This document shows, one piece after another, positions 35,416-44,859 of a stretch of 64,000 nucleotides of DNA (position 1 is the first letter of the stretch; every line of letters begins with the position of its first letter). The notes under the pieces were generated by a model. It did no database searches, had not been told where the DNA came from, and saw nothing but the letters and a program-made list of their open reading frames with translations. Source of the DNA: Pseudoalteromonas nigrifaciens. Lineage in GTDB: Bacteria; Pseudomonadota; Gammaproteobacteria; Enterobacterales; Alteromonadaceae. The DNA lies in assembly GCF_002221505.1 (NCBI RefSeq), contig NZ_CP011036.1, forward strand, positions 1,240,001 through 1,304,000. The letters are read 5' to 3'. Made by a program: the position numbers and the translations under genes.

Positions 35416-36120
35416 ATGGCGGAGCAACAAGTACAGCCTTTACACAACGAAAAACATGCCAATACTAAAATTAAAAACGGCATCAATGTAGAATTTATGA
35501 AAACGCAACATTTAGTGCCAGTAGTTGCACATGAATTTGCGCGTATAGCGAATGAATTTCCAATGTCTTTCGTTAAAAATAACGAAACAGGCACTTTTCA
35601 AGCAGTTGCTATGTTTGGCCTTGAGCCAGGCGAAAACTTGTTTGTTGAAGGCGATAAGTGGACGGCAGCATTTGCACCAATGGCTACGACGCGCTACCCA
35701 CTAGGTTTAGTAAAACACCCAGATCAAGATCAATACGGTATTGTTATTGACGAAGCGAGCCCATTAGTTGGCGAAGAAGAAGGTAATGCGTTGTTTGAAA
35801 ACGGCGAAGAAACTGACTACTTAAAGCGTCGTAAAGAAGCATTAGTATCGTTTATTGAGTTTTCTCAGATCACAGATGCTTTTACTAAGTTTTTAGCCGA
35901 TAAAGAGCTTTTAGTAGCGCAAACGCTAACAGTTGATATTAAAGGCGAGAAAAAAGACATTAACGGTATTTACCTTATCGATGAGAAAAAACTTAATGAA
36001 TTAAGTGATGCTGACTTTTTAGAGCTACGTAAACGTGGTTATTTAGCACCAATTTATTCTTTTTTAACGTCTACGCATCAAGTAGCACGTTTAGCTCGTT
36101 TAAAAGCGCAACAAGCGTAA
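35416..36120 (+). CDS. SapC family protein
   Basis: A 234-residue soluble protein of the SapC family (named from a Campylobacter S-layer locus). HLVPVVAHEFARIANEFPMSFVKN near residue 32, FVEGDKWTAAFAPMATTRYPLGL near 76, and a C-terminal RGYLAPIYSFLTSTHQVARLARLK are the conserved parts. The molecular function is not established and no S-layer gene is near. Monocistronic, between two terminators. Confidence 0.85.
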   Translation: MAEQQVQPLHNEKHANTKIKNGINVEFMKTQHLVPVVAHEFARIANEFPMSFVKNNETGTFQAVAMFGLEPGENLFVEGDKWTAAFAPMATTRYPLGLVKHPDQDQYGIVIDEASPLVGEEEGNALFENGEETDYLKRRKEALVSFIEFSQITDAFTKFLADKELLVAQTLTVDIKGEKKDINGIYLIDEKKLNELSDADFLELRKRGYLAPIYSFLTSTHQVARLARLKAQQA

Positions 36121-36133
36121 TAATTTAAACCAG

Positions 36134-36165
36134 CAAAAAAAAGCGCCTTTGGGCGCTTTTTTTAT
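36134..36165 (+). terminator. Terminator after the SapC-family gene
   Basis: An AAAAAAGCGCC / GGCGCTTTTTTT hairpin with loop TTTG. Confidence 0.9.
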
Positions 36166-36242
36166 GTGTTTAAACTTACTTTACTTGATAAATAGTTAGC
36201 GACCATCCACATTGGTTTCACTGAAGTTTATAAGAGCTCATT

Positions 36243-37277
36243 ATGAAAAAATCACTTTTAATGGCGCTTATCGCCACTAGTTTTATTAGCGTAAGCAATA
36301 ACGCCTTAAGCGCAGAAGTACCTTTTGCTATTGCCATTCATGGCGGTGCGGGCACGATTGAAAAAAGTAAATTTACGCCCAAAGAAGAGCAAGCTTATCG
36401 TGCTAAATTAACCCAAGCGGTAGAGGCCGGTTATAAAGTACTTGAGCAAGGCGGCGAAAGCTTAGATGCCATAACGGCAGCGATTCAAGTGATGGAGCAG
36501 TCTACTTATTTTAATGCAGGGCGTGGCGCGGTTTATACTTACGATGGCAGCCATGAGCTCGATGCATCAATTATGGATGGTCGTAATCGTCAGGCGGGCG
36601 CAGTTGCAGGTGTTAAGCATGTAGAGAGCCCAATTAATTTAGCACGTTTGGTTATGGATAATTCAGTACACGTCATGCTCAGTGGGCAAGGCGCTGAAGA
36701 GTTTGCTAAAGAGCAAGGTATTCCCTTAATCGAAAATAACTTATTTGATACCGAGCACCGCTATAAAGCATTATTAAAAGCAAAGCAAAAATTAGATAAA
36801 GCCAAAGCAACCAGTAAAGACTATCAAGCGGCGCATAAAGCCTTGCCAAATAACTATAAAATGGGCACGGTTGGTGCGGTAGCACTGGATAAAAATGGCA
36901 ATTTAGCAGCTGGTACATCAACCGGCGGTATGACCGCCAAACGCTATGGCCGTATTGGTGATGCGCCGGTAATTGGTGCAGGAACGTTTGCGGAAAATGA
37001 ATCGTGTGCGGTATCGGCTACCGGCCATGGTGAGTATTTTATTCGTTACAATGTAGCCAGCGATATTTGTGCGCGCGTTAAATACCAAGGTAAAACCATA
37101 ACGCAAGCAGGGGACGAAGTGATTAATGGGGTACTTGCACCAATAGGCGGTACGGGCGGTGTTATTATAGTGGATACTAAAGGTAATATTAGTTTGCCGT
37201 TTAATACCTCAGGTATGTACAGAGCCAGTAAATCAAATACCCAAGCCACTTATGTAGGCATTTTTAAAGGCGAATAA
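36243..37277 (+). CDS. iaaA: Isoaspartyl peptidase / L-asparaginase, exported
   Basis: Ntn-hydrolase that releases isoaspartate from damaged peptides and has asparaginase activity. A signal peptide covers residues 1-24 (LSAEVP), so it acts in the periplasm, unlike cytoplasmic E. coli IaaA. AIAIHGGAGTIEKS, TYFNAGRGAVYTYDG and LDASIMDGR are conserved. Autocleavage is expected before the Thr of NYKMGTVGAVALD (near residue 209), giving alpha and beta chains. 344 residues. Confidence 0.93.
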   Translation: MKKSLLMALIATSFISVSNNALSAEVPFAIAIHGGAGTIEKSKFTPKEEQAYRAKLTQAVEAGYKVLEQGGESLDAITAAIQVMEQSTYFNAGRGAVYTYDGSHELDASIMDGRNRQAGAVAGVKHVESPINLARLVMDNSVHVMLSGQGAEEFAKEQGIPLIENNLFDTEHRYKALLKAKQKLDKAKATSKDYQAAHKALPNNYKMGTVGAVALDKNGNLAAGTSTGGMTAKRYGRIGDAPVIGAGTFAENESCAVSATGHGEYFIRYNVASDICARVKYQGKTITQAGDEVINGVLAPIGGTGGVIIVDTKGNISLPFNTSGMYRASKSNTQATYVGIFKGE

Positions 37278-37398
37278 GCGCTTTATTTGTTTGGCTGGTG
37301 GCTTATATAACAAACTACTAAGCGTTATGCACTTTGTAGGATTAACCCCAGCCATTTAATTTGCTACAATTGCGGCTCTTTTACTAATTTTATAAGGT

Positions 37399-40300
37399 AT
37401 GCGGGTGGTAAACCTAGGTCAGTTGTTTGGCGAGCTAAAGACGTGCTTGAAAAAAGATCAATTCATTTTTAAAAAACGCTTACATGGCGTAAAAAAAATA
37501 ACCGATGAGAATAAGCATGCCAACGCGCTTGAAAAAATAGCGGCCGACATTACCCGTAGCCAAGCACTGCGCGCGCAGCGTTTAGCGGCTCTGCCTAAAG
37601 TGACTTACCCAGAGCAATTACCGGTGAGTCAAAAAAAGGATGTGATTAAAAACGCCATTGCTAATAACCAAGTGGTTATTATTGCAGGTGAAACCGGTTC
37701 AGGTAAAACCACGCAAATTCCTAAAATGTGTTTAGAGCTAGGGCGTGGGGTTGATGGCTTAATTGGCCACACCCAACCAAGGCGACTAGCAGCACGAACG
37801 GTGGCTAATCGTATTGCAGAAGAAATGCAGTGTGAACTTGGCCAACAAGTTGGTTTTAAAATACGCTTTAGTGATCAGGTCTCGAATAATACCTATATTA
37901 AACTAATGACCGACGGGATTTTACTTGCCGAAATTCAACAAGATCGATTTTTAAATCAATACGACACCATTATTATTGATGAAGCGCACGAACGTAGCTT
38001 AAACATTGACTTTATTTTAGGTTATTTAAAAAACTTACTCCCTAAGCGCCCCGATTTAAAAATAATAATTACCTCAGCAACGATCGATCCAGAGCGTTTT
38101 TCAAAGCACTTTGATGATGCGCCAATTATAGAAGTATCAGGGCGAACCTTCCCGGTTGATGTACGTTACAACCCAGTTACTGAGATAAATAAAGAGGATA
38201 TGGAAGCCGAAGGCGACCAACTGCAAGGTATTTTTGATGCTGTAGATGAACTGTGTGCAGAAGGCCCTGGCGACATTTTAATATTTTTAAATGGTGAGCG
38301 TGAAATACGCGATACCGCCGATGCTCTCAGTAAACGTAATTTAAAACACACTGATATATTACCGCTTTATTCGCGACTATCAAACGCCGAGCAAAACCGC
38401 ATATTTGCACCGCACTCGCGCCGCCATATTATTTTATCGACCAACGTGGCCGAAACATCGTTAACCGTACCGGGGATTCGTTATGTAATTGATCCGGGTA
38501 CGGCGCGTATTAGCCGTTATAGTTACCGCACCAAGGTACAGCGCCTGCCTATAGAGCCAATATCGCAAGCCAGTGCAAATCAGCGAATGGGACGTTGTGG
38601 CCGCGTAGAGGCGGGTATTTGTATTCGTTTATACGCTGAGGATGACTTTTTATCACGCCCAGAGTTTACCGATCCTGAAATACTACGTACTAACTTAGCT
38701 TCGGTTATTTTACAAATGCTAGCGCTGGGTTTAGGCGACATGGCGCAGTTTCCGTTTGTGCAAGCCCCAGATAGTCGTAATATTAGCGATGGTTTAACCT
38801 TGCTTGAGGAACTCCAAGCAGTACATCCCACTAAACGTAACGACAAAACAGCGCTTACCCAGTCAGGCCGAGAATTAAGCCGTTTACCGGTCGATCCGCG
38901 TTTAGCTAAAATGGTGTTAACCGCACATAAGCTCGGTGCGCTACGTGAAGTAATTATTATAGTGGCGGCACTGTCTATTCAAGACCCCCGTGAGCGCCCG
39001 CAAGAAAAACGTGCTGCGGCAAACGAAAAACACGGCCGTTTTGATGATCCTGATTCAGACTTTATTGCATTTTTAAACTTGTGGAATTATTTAGAAGAGC
39101 AACAAAGCGAGCTGACTAATAGCCAGTTTAGAAAACTCTGCCAAAAAGACTTCCTCGCTTATATGCGCCTTCGTGAGTGGCAAGATATTGTTTATCAAAT
39201 AAGTACCGTATGCAACGAAATGGGTATGAAAGCCACATCGAATGCTGCCGACGGTGAGCAAGTTCACAAAGCATTACTGAGCGGTATGCTTAGCCATATT
39301 GGCTTTAAAGATGAAAAACAAATTTATAAAGGCGCGCGTAATAGCCAGTTTCATATTTTTCCGGGGTCGGGGTTATTTAAAAAGAGCCCAAAATGGCTAA
39401 TGTCGGCAGAGCTGGTAGAAACCAGTAAATTATATGCCCGCACTAACGCCAAAATAGACATTAACTGGGTTGAGCCACTGGCGCAGCATTTGGTTAAGCG
39501 CAGTTATACAGAGCCACATTGGGAGAAAAAACCCGGTGCGGTAATCGTCTTTGAGCAACAAACCTTATATGGCCTGCTAATCGTCAATAAGCGCCGCTGC
39601 GTGTATAGCAATATTGATCCTAAAGTGAGCCGTGAGCTGTTTATTCGCACCGCATTAGTTGAGCAAGAACTGGGTTTAAACGAAAGCTTTTTAGAGTTTA
39701 ACCGCGAGCTGATTGAAGATATTCAAGTGCTTGAAAACAAGTCACGCAGGCGCGATATTTTAGTTGATGAGCAAACTTTATTTGAGTTTTACGATAAAAA
39801 AATTCCAAAAGAAATTAATAATCGTGCAGCATTTTTAAAATGGTATAAAACGCAAAAACAACACAATAAACACTATTTGCAAATGAGCCGCGATGACTTA
39901 ATGCAGCATGGTGCAAGCAGTATTACCGAGTTTGACTACCCAGATACTTGGCAGCAAGATAATTTAATTTTACCTTTAGCGTATCATTTCGATCCCGGTC
40001 AAGCGGTTGATGGTGTGGCGGTACAAATACCGGTTGCGCTATTAAACCAAGTGCAAGAAAGCGGCTTTGACTGGCATATACCTGCGTTTCGACATGAGTT
40101 AATAAGTGGTTTAATTAAATCATTGCCTAAGTCACTGCGCCGTAATTTTGTACCTGCGCCTAACTATGCCGATGCTGTTTTGGCGGCTATTGAGCCATTG
40201 CAGGGGAGTTTAATTGACGCACTTAGTAATCGACTATTAAAAATGACAGGGGTGCGAGTTGACCCTGATGCCTGGGATTTAAGTGCCTTGGCAGCACATT

Positions 40301-41292
40301 TACGTTTGCAGTTTGAAGTACGTGGCGATAACGATAAGTTACTCGCGCGTGGCCTAGATTTAGCCAAACTTAAAGCGCAGCTACAAGGCGAAGTAACGCA
40401 AACATTATCCAAAGTAGCCGATAAAGGCATAGAAAAAGCAGACTTAACGCAGTGGGATTTTGGCGAGCTACCTAACTCATATGTAAAAAAACAAGGGCAA
40501 TACGAAATTAAAGCGTATCCGGCGCTGGTGGATAAAAAATCAACTGCTGCTATTGAGCTTTTCGATAACGAAGTAAAAGCACAGGTTGCCCATCAACAAG
40601 GGCTGCGCCGATTAGTATTATTAAATGTGCCTTCACCAATAAAGTATTTGCAGCAAAACTTACCAAATAAGGCTAAGCTTGGATTGTATTTTAATCCTTT
40701 TGGTAAAATAGCCGATTTAATTGATGACTGCATTGCCGCCGGTGTTGATAGCTTATTATTAAAGTACGGTGACATTCGCACCAGCGACGCGTTTGAAAAT
40801 GTAAAAGAGCATATACGTGGTGAGCTTGGTGACGCTGTAGTTGAAATTGCCACGCAAGTAGAGCAAGTGTTAAGTATAGCCCATGCCTTACATAAAAAAA
40901 TGAAAGGACGGGTAGATTTAACCATGATCACTGCGCATGGAGATATTAAATCGCAATTAGAGTCTCTTGTTTTTAAAGGCTTTGTAAGCCAACATGGGGC
41001 AACTAAGCTAAGTGACTTAATCCGTTATTTAAAAGCGATTCAAAAACGTTTAGAAAAGTTACCCATAGATCCAAATCGCGATAGATTATGTGTACTTGAG
41101 CTTGATAAAGTGGCTCAAGAGTATAAAAAGCAAGCAAACAAAACCCCTAAAGGGATGCCAATTCCAAAAGAGGTAGAAGCTATCTTTTGGATGCAGCAAG
41201 AGCTGAGAGTGTCTTTATTTGCACAGACCTTGGGTACTCCGTATCCAATTTCGGCGAAACGTGTGTTAAATGCAATAAAAGAAATAGAGTAA
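37399..41292 (+). CDS. hrpA: ATP-dependent RNA helicase HrpA
   Basis: A DEAH-box helicase of 1297 residues (E. coli 1300) that acts on stalled or colliding ribosomes. Walker A GETGSGKTTQIPK near residue 97, DEAH near 198 (IIDEAHERSLNID), SAT near 227, and QRMGRCGRVEAG near 394 are followed by HA2/OB domains and the long HrpA-type C-terminal region. ATG 37399 has its AAGG only one base before it; GTG 37405 has better spacing and may be the real start. A hairpin with a T-rich tail follows. Confidence 0.96.
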   Translation: MRVVNLGQLFGELKTCLKKDQFIFKKRLHGVKKITDENKHANALEKIAADITRSQALRAQRLAALPKVTYPEQLPVSQKKDVIKNAIANNQVVIIAGETGSGKTTQIPKMCLELGRGVDGLIGHTQPRRLAARTVANRIAEEMQCELGQQVGFKIRFSDQVSNNTYIKLMTDGILLAEIQQDRFLNQYDTIIIDEAHERSLNIDFILGYLKNLLPKRPDLKIIITSATIDPERFSKHFDDAPIIEVSGRTFPVDVRYNPVTEINKEDMEAEGDQLQGIFDAVDELCAEGPGDILIFLNGEREIRDTADALSKRNLKHTDILPLYSRLSNAEQNRIFAPHSRRHIILSTNVAETSLTVPGIRYVIDPGTARISRYSYRTKVQRLPIEPISQASANQRMGRCGRVEAGICIRLYAEDDFLSRPEFTDPEILRTNLASVILQMLALGLGDMAQFPFVQAPDSRNISDGLTLLEELQAVHPTKRNDKTALTQSGRELSRLPVDPRLAKMVLTAHKLGALREVIIIVAALSIQDPRERPQEKRAAANEKHGRFDDPDSDFIAFLNLWNYLEEQQSELTNSQFRKLCQKDFLAYMRLREWQDIVYQISTVCNEMGMKATSNAADGEQVHKALLSGMLSHIGFKDEKQIYKGARNSQFHIFPGSGLFKKSPKWLMSAELVETSKLYARTNAKIDINWVEPLAQHLVKRSYTEPHWEKKPGAVIVFEQQTLYGLLIVNKRRCVYSNIDPKVSRELFIRTALVEQELGLNESFLEFNRELIEDIQVLENKSRRRDILVDEQTLFEFYDKKIPKEINNRAAFLKWYKTQKQHNKHYLQMSRDDLMQHGASSITEFDYPDTWQQDNLILPLAYHFDPGQAVDGVAVQIPVALLNQVQESGFDWHIPAFRHELISGLIKSLPKSLRRNFVPAPNYADAVLAAIEPLQGSLIDALSNRLLKMTGVRVDPDAWDLSALAAHLRLQFEVRGDNDKLLARGLDLAKLKAQLQGEVTQTLSKVADKGIEKADLTQWDFGELPNSYVKKQGQYEIKAYPALVDKKSTAAIELFDNEVKAQVAHQQGLRRLVLLNVPSPIKYLQQNLPNKAKLGLYFNPFGKIADLIDDCIAAGVDSLLLKYGDIRTSDAFENVKEHIRGELGDAVVEIATQVEQVLSIAHALHKKMKGRVDLTMITAHGDIKSQLESLVFKGFVSQHGATKLSDLIRYLKAIQKRLEKLPIDPNRDRLCVLELDKVAQEYKKQANKTPKGMPIPKEVEAIFWMQQELRVSLFAQTLGTPYPISAKRVLNAIKEIE

Positions 41293-41301
41293 AAGGTGTA
41301 T

Positions 41302-41345
41302 CTACTATTAAGCTTAAGTACTTAATAGTAGAACTTATTTTTTGT
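41302..41345 (+). terminator. Terminator after hrpA
   Basis: CTACTATTAAG (41302-41312) pairs with CTTAATAGTAG (41321-41331), then AACTTATTTTTTG. Confidence 0.7.
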
Positions 41346-41368
41346 TTTGAGAAGGAAACGACATAGCC

Positions 41369-41749
41369 ATGTCCTCATCAATAGAACATAAAGTACAACA
41401 ACTACTAGTGGTAGATGACGAGTATTTTAATTATGAAATACTCAAAGCAGCACTTAGCGCAAAGTTTGATGTTAATTATGCCGATTCTGGAACAAGCTGT
41501 TTAGCCTCTGCTATTGCTAATCCGCCCGATATTATTTTACTTGATGTATGTATGCCAGGGCTGGATGGTTACGATACGTGTAGAATGCTTAAACATACAC
41601 CTGAGACAAAAAACATCCCTATTGTTATGGTGTCAGGGCTAGAGTCACCGCTTGAAAAGCAAGCTGGGTTTGACGCGGGCTGTGATGCTTATGTGGTTAA
41701 GCCGTTTTCTGTACCACTGTTGTTAGAGCAAATTAATAAAATAGTATAG
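41369..41749 (+). CDS. Stand-alone response regulator receiver domain
   Basis: A 126-residue CheY-like receiver with no output domain. VVDDEYFN carries the acidic pair, IILLDVCMPGLDGYD the phospho-accepting Asp near residue 57, and VVKPF the Lys. It probably signals by protein contact or phosphotransfer. The PilZ gene starts 8 bases after its stop, so both share a transcript; the kinase is not adjacent, although a hybrid kinase lies 4 kb away. Confidence 0.9.
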   Translation: MSSSIEHKVQQLLVVDDEYFNYEILKAALSAKFDVNYADSGTSCLASAIANPPDIILLDVCMPGLDGYDTCRMLKHTPETKNIPIVMVSGLESPLEKQAGFDAGCDAYVVKPFSVPLLLEQINKIV

Positions 41750-41757
41750 GAAAAATT

Positions 41758-42054
41758 ATGTTTACAGATGATAAGCGAAATTTTCGACGTATGCAGATCA
41801 ATACACCAGCAAAGCTAACCACAATAGAGCCGATTGCTGGCTTAAATTATAATGCAGAATGTGTAGATTTGAGTGCAACTGGGTTGTCGTTGCATTTAGA
41901 TGAGTTACTTGAGCCAAACACTATTTTATTGGTACATATAGACTCAACTCATCCGAGTATTGCGCCTTTAGACGCAACGGCTAAGGTGATACGCGCCAGC
42001 AAAGAAGATGACGGTACAATAACTGCCGGACTTGAAATAATACAGTTTAATTAG
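41758..42054 (+). CDS. PilZ domain protein (c-di-GMP effector)
   Basis: A 98-residue single-domain PilZ protein. The c-di-GMP motif RxxxR is seen in DKRNFRRMQ (residues 5-13) and the second motif D/NxSxxG in CVDLSATGLSL (near residue 39). Binding of c-di-GMP is therefore likely. It is coupled to the receiver gene before it, suggesting a joint output, for example control of motility or surface attachment. Confidence 0.9.
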   Translation: MFTDDKRNFRRMQINTPAKLTTIEPIAGLNYNAECVDLSATGLSLHLDELLEPNTILLVHIDSTHPSIAPLDATAKVIRASKEDDGTITAGLEIIQFN

Positions 42055-42063
42055 CTTAGGTAG

Positions 42064-42099
42064 CGTGGTTATTGCCCATATAAATAGGTAATAACCACG
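42064..42099. repeat. Hairpin next to the MITE
   Basis: CGTGGTTATTGCCC (42064-42077) and its near complement GGTAATAACCACG (42087-42099) form a long stem. It could terminate the PilZ operon, although no T run follows. The text resembles the MITE stretch CCTATTTATGGGGAATAACC. Confidence 0.5.
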
Positions 42100-42110
42100 T
42101 ATAAATACTA

Positions 42111-42421
42111 GGGTCTGTTGACCTTTGCGGATTGAAATTTGTTCAAACTAGGGGCGATTTAATCACGGCGCGAGGTTTGTAACCTAGTGGGCTAAGTAAA
42201 AACCGAGCAAAGCTTCCGCGTCCTGCTCACGCCCCTTACCTACATCCATGTAGGCAACAAAGAGTCAATCGCCCCTAGGCAGAACCCTTCGGGCAGTGCC
42301 TGTTTGGCATTGATGCTACGTTATCGCCTATTTATGGGGAATAACCACACCACATAGGCTCTGCTTTGCCTAAATACCAAACACACTGCTGCAAATTCAA
42401 CCTTGAAAGATCAACAGACCC
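42111..42421. mobile_element. MITE-like element, 311 bp
   Basis: Terminal inverted repeats of 16 bp with one mismatch: GGGTCTGTTGACCTTT (42111-42126) and AAAGATCAACAGACCC (42406-42421). The TA dinucleotide on each side is a possible target duplication. An inner perfect 12-bp inverted repeat (CTAGGGGCGATT at 42148-42159, complement at 42267-42278) is nested inside. No coding frame. A diverged part copy lies at 23172-23266. The transposase that moves it is not in the window. Confidence 0.75.
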
Positions 42422-42437
42422 TAATCAAGCCTAGGCG

Positions 42438-43628
42438 TTAGTAAACCTTACAAATTAAGCCTTTTAAGTAAAAACCTTCAGGGTAACTACCCGCAATAGG
42501 GTGATCGGCGGCTTGGTTTAAACGCTCCATAATAAGTAAGTCTTTACCAGCATCAAGGGCTGCATCAGCCACCACTTTTTGAAACAAGTTTTGCTCCATT
42601 AAGCCCGAACACGAGAAGGTTAATAAGGTGCCACCTGGTTTTAATATTTGCATAGCAATCATGTTTATATCTTTATAGCCACGACACGCACCAGTAAGTT
42701 GTGCTTTGTTGTCGGCAAACTTTGGCGGATCCATTACTATAGTGTCAAACAATACACCGTCTTCGCGGTATTGACGCAGTAACTTAAATACATCTTGTTT
42801 GACAAAATCAACCTTATCTAAATCAAGATTGTTATGCTCAACATTGCGCTTAGCTGTATCGAGGGCTGGCTGCGATACATCCACGTTAGTTACGTGTTTA
42901 CAGCCGCCACGTAGGGCATACAACGAAAATGTACCCGTGTAGCTAAAGCAGTTTAATACGGTTTTGTCTTTAGAAAAGCGTTCAAGTGCAGCGCGGCTAT
43001 CGCGTTGATCTAAATAAAAACCGGTTTTATGGCCATCAATAATATCAACTTCAATTTTAAAGCCATTTTCTGCAATGAGTACTGGGGCAGTTGGTTCATT
43101 GCCCCATAATGCCCCTTTAATTGGCTCAAGGCCTTCTTTGGTACGCACTTCTACATCTGAGCGCTCGTAAATGCTCATACCAGGGAATATAGCCATTAAC
43201 GCGCCAACAATTTCACCTTTATGACGCTCAGCACCCGCGCTAAGTAATTGACACACTAATACGTTGTCAAACTTATCTATGGTAACGCCGGGTAAAAAAT
43301 CTGATTCTGCGGCGCAGAGTCTAAAGCCAGTTAAACCACCTTCTTCGATTACTTGGCTACGGGCTTCTAGTGCACGACGTAGGCGGCGTTCAAAAAAGTG
43401 TTGATCAATAACTTCTTTTTCGTCAAAGCTCCAAACACGGGCACGAATTTGTGAATGTGGGCTATAAGCTGCTGTTGCTAAAAATTTACCTTCACTATCG
43501 TGAATAGTAACTGTGTCACCTAGACCTGGTTTACCTTTAATTTTTTTGATGGCTTTGGAAAATAACCAAGGGTGTTTTCTTTTTAATGATTTATCGCGGC
43601 CAGCTTGCAGGTAAACGGCAGATGTCAT
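42438..43628 (-). CDS. rlmI: 23S rRNA (cytosine(1962)-C5)-methyltransferase RlmI
   Basis: A 396-residue enzyme that methylates C1962 of 23S rRNA. The N-terminal PUA domain ([22 protein letters not shown]) binds RNA. The EEHAD-like linker is followed by the Rossmann domain with [20 protein letters not shown] near residue 222 and [12 protein letters not shown] near 300. The catalytic Cys is in [10 protein letters not shown] near 344. The length equals E. coli RlmI. Single gene; the MITE lies just past its stop. Confidence 0.95.
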   Translation of the reverse strand: MTSAVYLQAGRDKSLKRKHPWLFSKAIKKIKGKPGLGDTVTIHDSEGKFLATAAYSPHSQIRARVWSFDEKEVIDQHFFERRLRRALEARSQVIEEGGLTGFRLCAAESDFLPGVTIDKFDNVLVCQLLSAGAERHKGEIVGALMAIFPGMSIYERSDVEVRTKEGLEPIKGALWGNEPTAPVLIAENGFKIEVDIIDGHKTGFYLDQRDSRAALERFSKDKTVLNCFSYTGTFSLYALRGGCKHVTNVDVSQPALDTAKRNVEHNNLDLDKVDFVKQDVFKLLRQYREDGVLFDTIVMDPPKFADNKAQLTGACRGYKDINMIAMQILKPGGTLLTFSCSGLMEQNLFQKVVADAALDAGKDLLIMERLNQAADHPIAGSYPEGFYLKGLICKVY

Positions 43629-43768
43629 AAAGCTTCTCAGTAGTAATAAATAAGCGCTGTATTTTAGTCAAGGCAAGGGCAACATACAATGAATGTTTTG
43701 CATGGAGCCCATAAATCGCGGTAAAGTATGGCTAATTCAATATGTTAATTAGGTATTTGGAACACGTT

Positions 43769-44440
43769 GTGACAGACATAATGTTAAGCCCTGAGCTGCA
43801 GCAGCTCAATTTACAGTGCAGAGCCTTTATTACCACACTAATTCATGCCGATGTGGCGCATGATATAACCCATATTGAACGCGTAGTTCGGGTTGCTATT
43901 AAATTGTGCGATGCAGAGCAAGCTAATATGAAGGTAGTGCTCCCGGCTGCATGGTTACACGACTGTGTAGCCGTGGCTAAAAACCACCCAGATAGGGCTA
44001 AAGCCTCTACTATGGCCGCCGATAAAGCGATTGCTTTTTTAGCTTCTATTAATTACGACGCGCAATTATTTACTCAAATTCATCATGCAATAGCGGCGCA
44101 TAGCTTTAGCGCCAATATTAAAGTGAACTCAGTAGAAGCACAAATAGTGCAAGACGCAGACAGAATGGACGCACTAGGCGCGATTGGTATAAGCCGCTGC
44201 ATGAAAGTAGGTGGCTCAATAAGTCGATTACTATATAACCCGGATGACCCATTTTGCCTACAACGCGAAGCAGATGATAAAAAATACACGCTTGATCATT
44301 TTTTTATTAAGTTATTACACATAGCTCAAAGCATGAATACTCCCTCGGCTAAGGCCGAAGCACTAAGACGTACAGAGTATATGCATGACTTTTTAGAGCA
44401 ACTAAAGTCTGAAATAGGAGAGCAGCGTGAGTATACCTAA
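43769..44440 (+). CDS. HD domain hydrolase (YedJ-like)
   Basis: A metal-dependent phosphohydrolase of about 223 residues. The HD signature is seen as H..DITHIERV with HD in AAWLHDCVAV, then HHAIAAHSF and IVQDADRMDALGAIGI, the pattern of YedJ-type proteins. Substrate unknown, probably a nucleotide. I chose GTG 43769, where GGAA lies 7 bases upstream; an ATG at 43742 has no ribosome site. It overlaps the VOC gene by 14 bases. Confidence 0.85.
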   Translation: MTDIMLSPELQQLNLQCRAFITTLIHADVAHDITHIERVVRVAIKLCDAEQANMKVVLPAAWLHDCVAVAKNHPDRAKASTMAADKAIAFLASINYDAQLFTQIHHAIAAHSFSANIKVNSVEAQIVQDADRMDALGAIGISRCMKVGGSISRLLYNPDDPFCLQREADDKKYTLDHFFIKLLHIAQSMNTPSAKAEALRRTEYMHDFLEQLKSEIGEQREYT

Positions 44441-44858
44441 GCTAGCTGGGATTGATCATTGTCATTTAAATGTGGATGATTTAGCGCAAGCGGTTAAATG
44501 GTATGAGCGTGTTTTAGGTTTTAGTGTGGTTGAAGCGCTCGCCTTTTGGAATGAAGATGGCAAAGGGCCATTAACCCTTGAAGATGCAAATGCTACCACG
44601 CGTTTAGCGTTATTTACTGCACAGGGACGTAGTAAAGGCATTGCTTTTTTAGCCACTGGGGAGCAATTTATTGCATGGCTTGAGCATTTTGAACACCTAA
44701 ATATTAAAACAGTATTAGCTGATCACGGCGTTACGTTTTCAATTTATTTTAAAGATAACAGCGGAAATAGCCATGAAATTACCTCTCATGACTATACGCA
44801 GATTAAAACTGTGTATCAGCAGGTATTATTAGGCTCGAATACAGCCAAAAAGAGCTAA
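44427..44858 (+). CDS. VOC family protein (glyoxalase/dioxygenase superfamily)
   Basis: A 143-residue protein with the vicinal-oxygen-chelate fold: GIDHCHLNVDDLAQAVKWYERVLGFSVVE at the start (metal-type His) and SIYFKDNSGNSHEITSHDY at the end (Glu ligand). The reaction cannot be predicted. GTG start with TAGGAG 6 bases upstream. It is translationally coupled to the HD hydrolase gene. Confidence 0.85.
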   Translation: MSIPKLAGIDHCHLNVDDLAQAVKWYERVLGFSVVEALAFWNEDGKGPLTLEDANATTRLALFTAQGRSKGIAFLATGEQFIAWLEHFEHLNIKTVLADHGVTFSIYFKDNSGNSHEITSHDYTQIKTVYQQVLLGSNTAKKS

Positions 44859-44859
44859 A

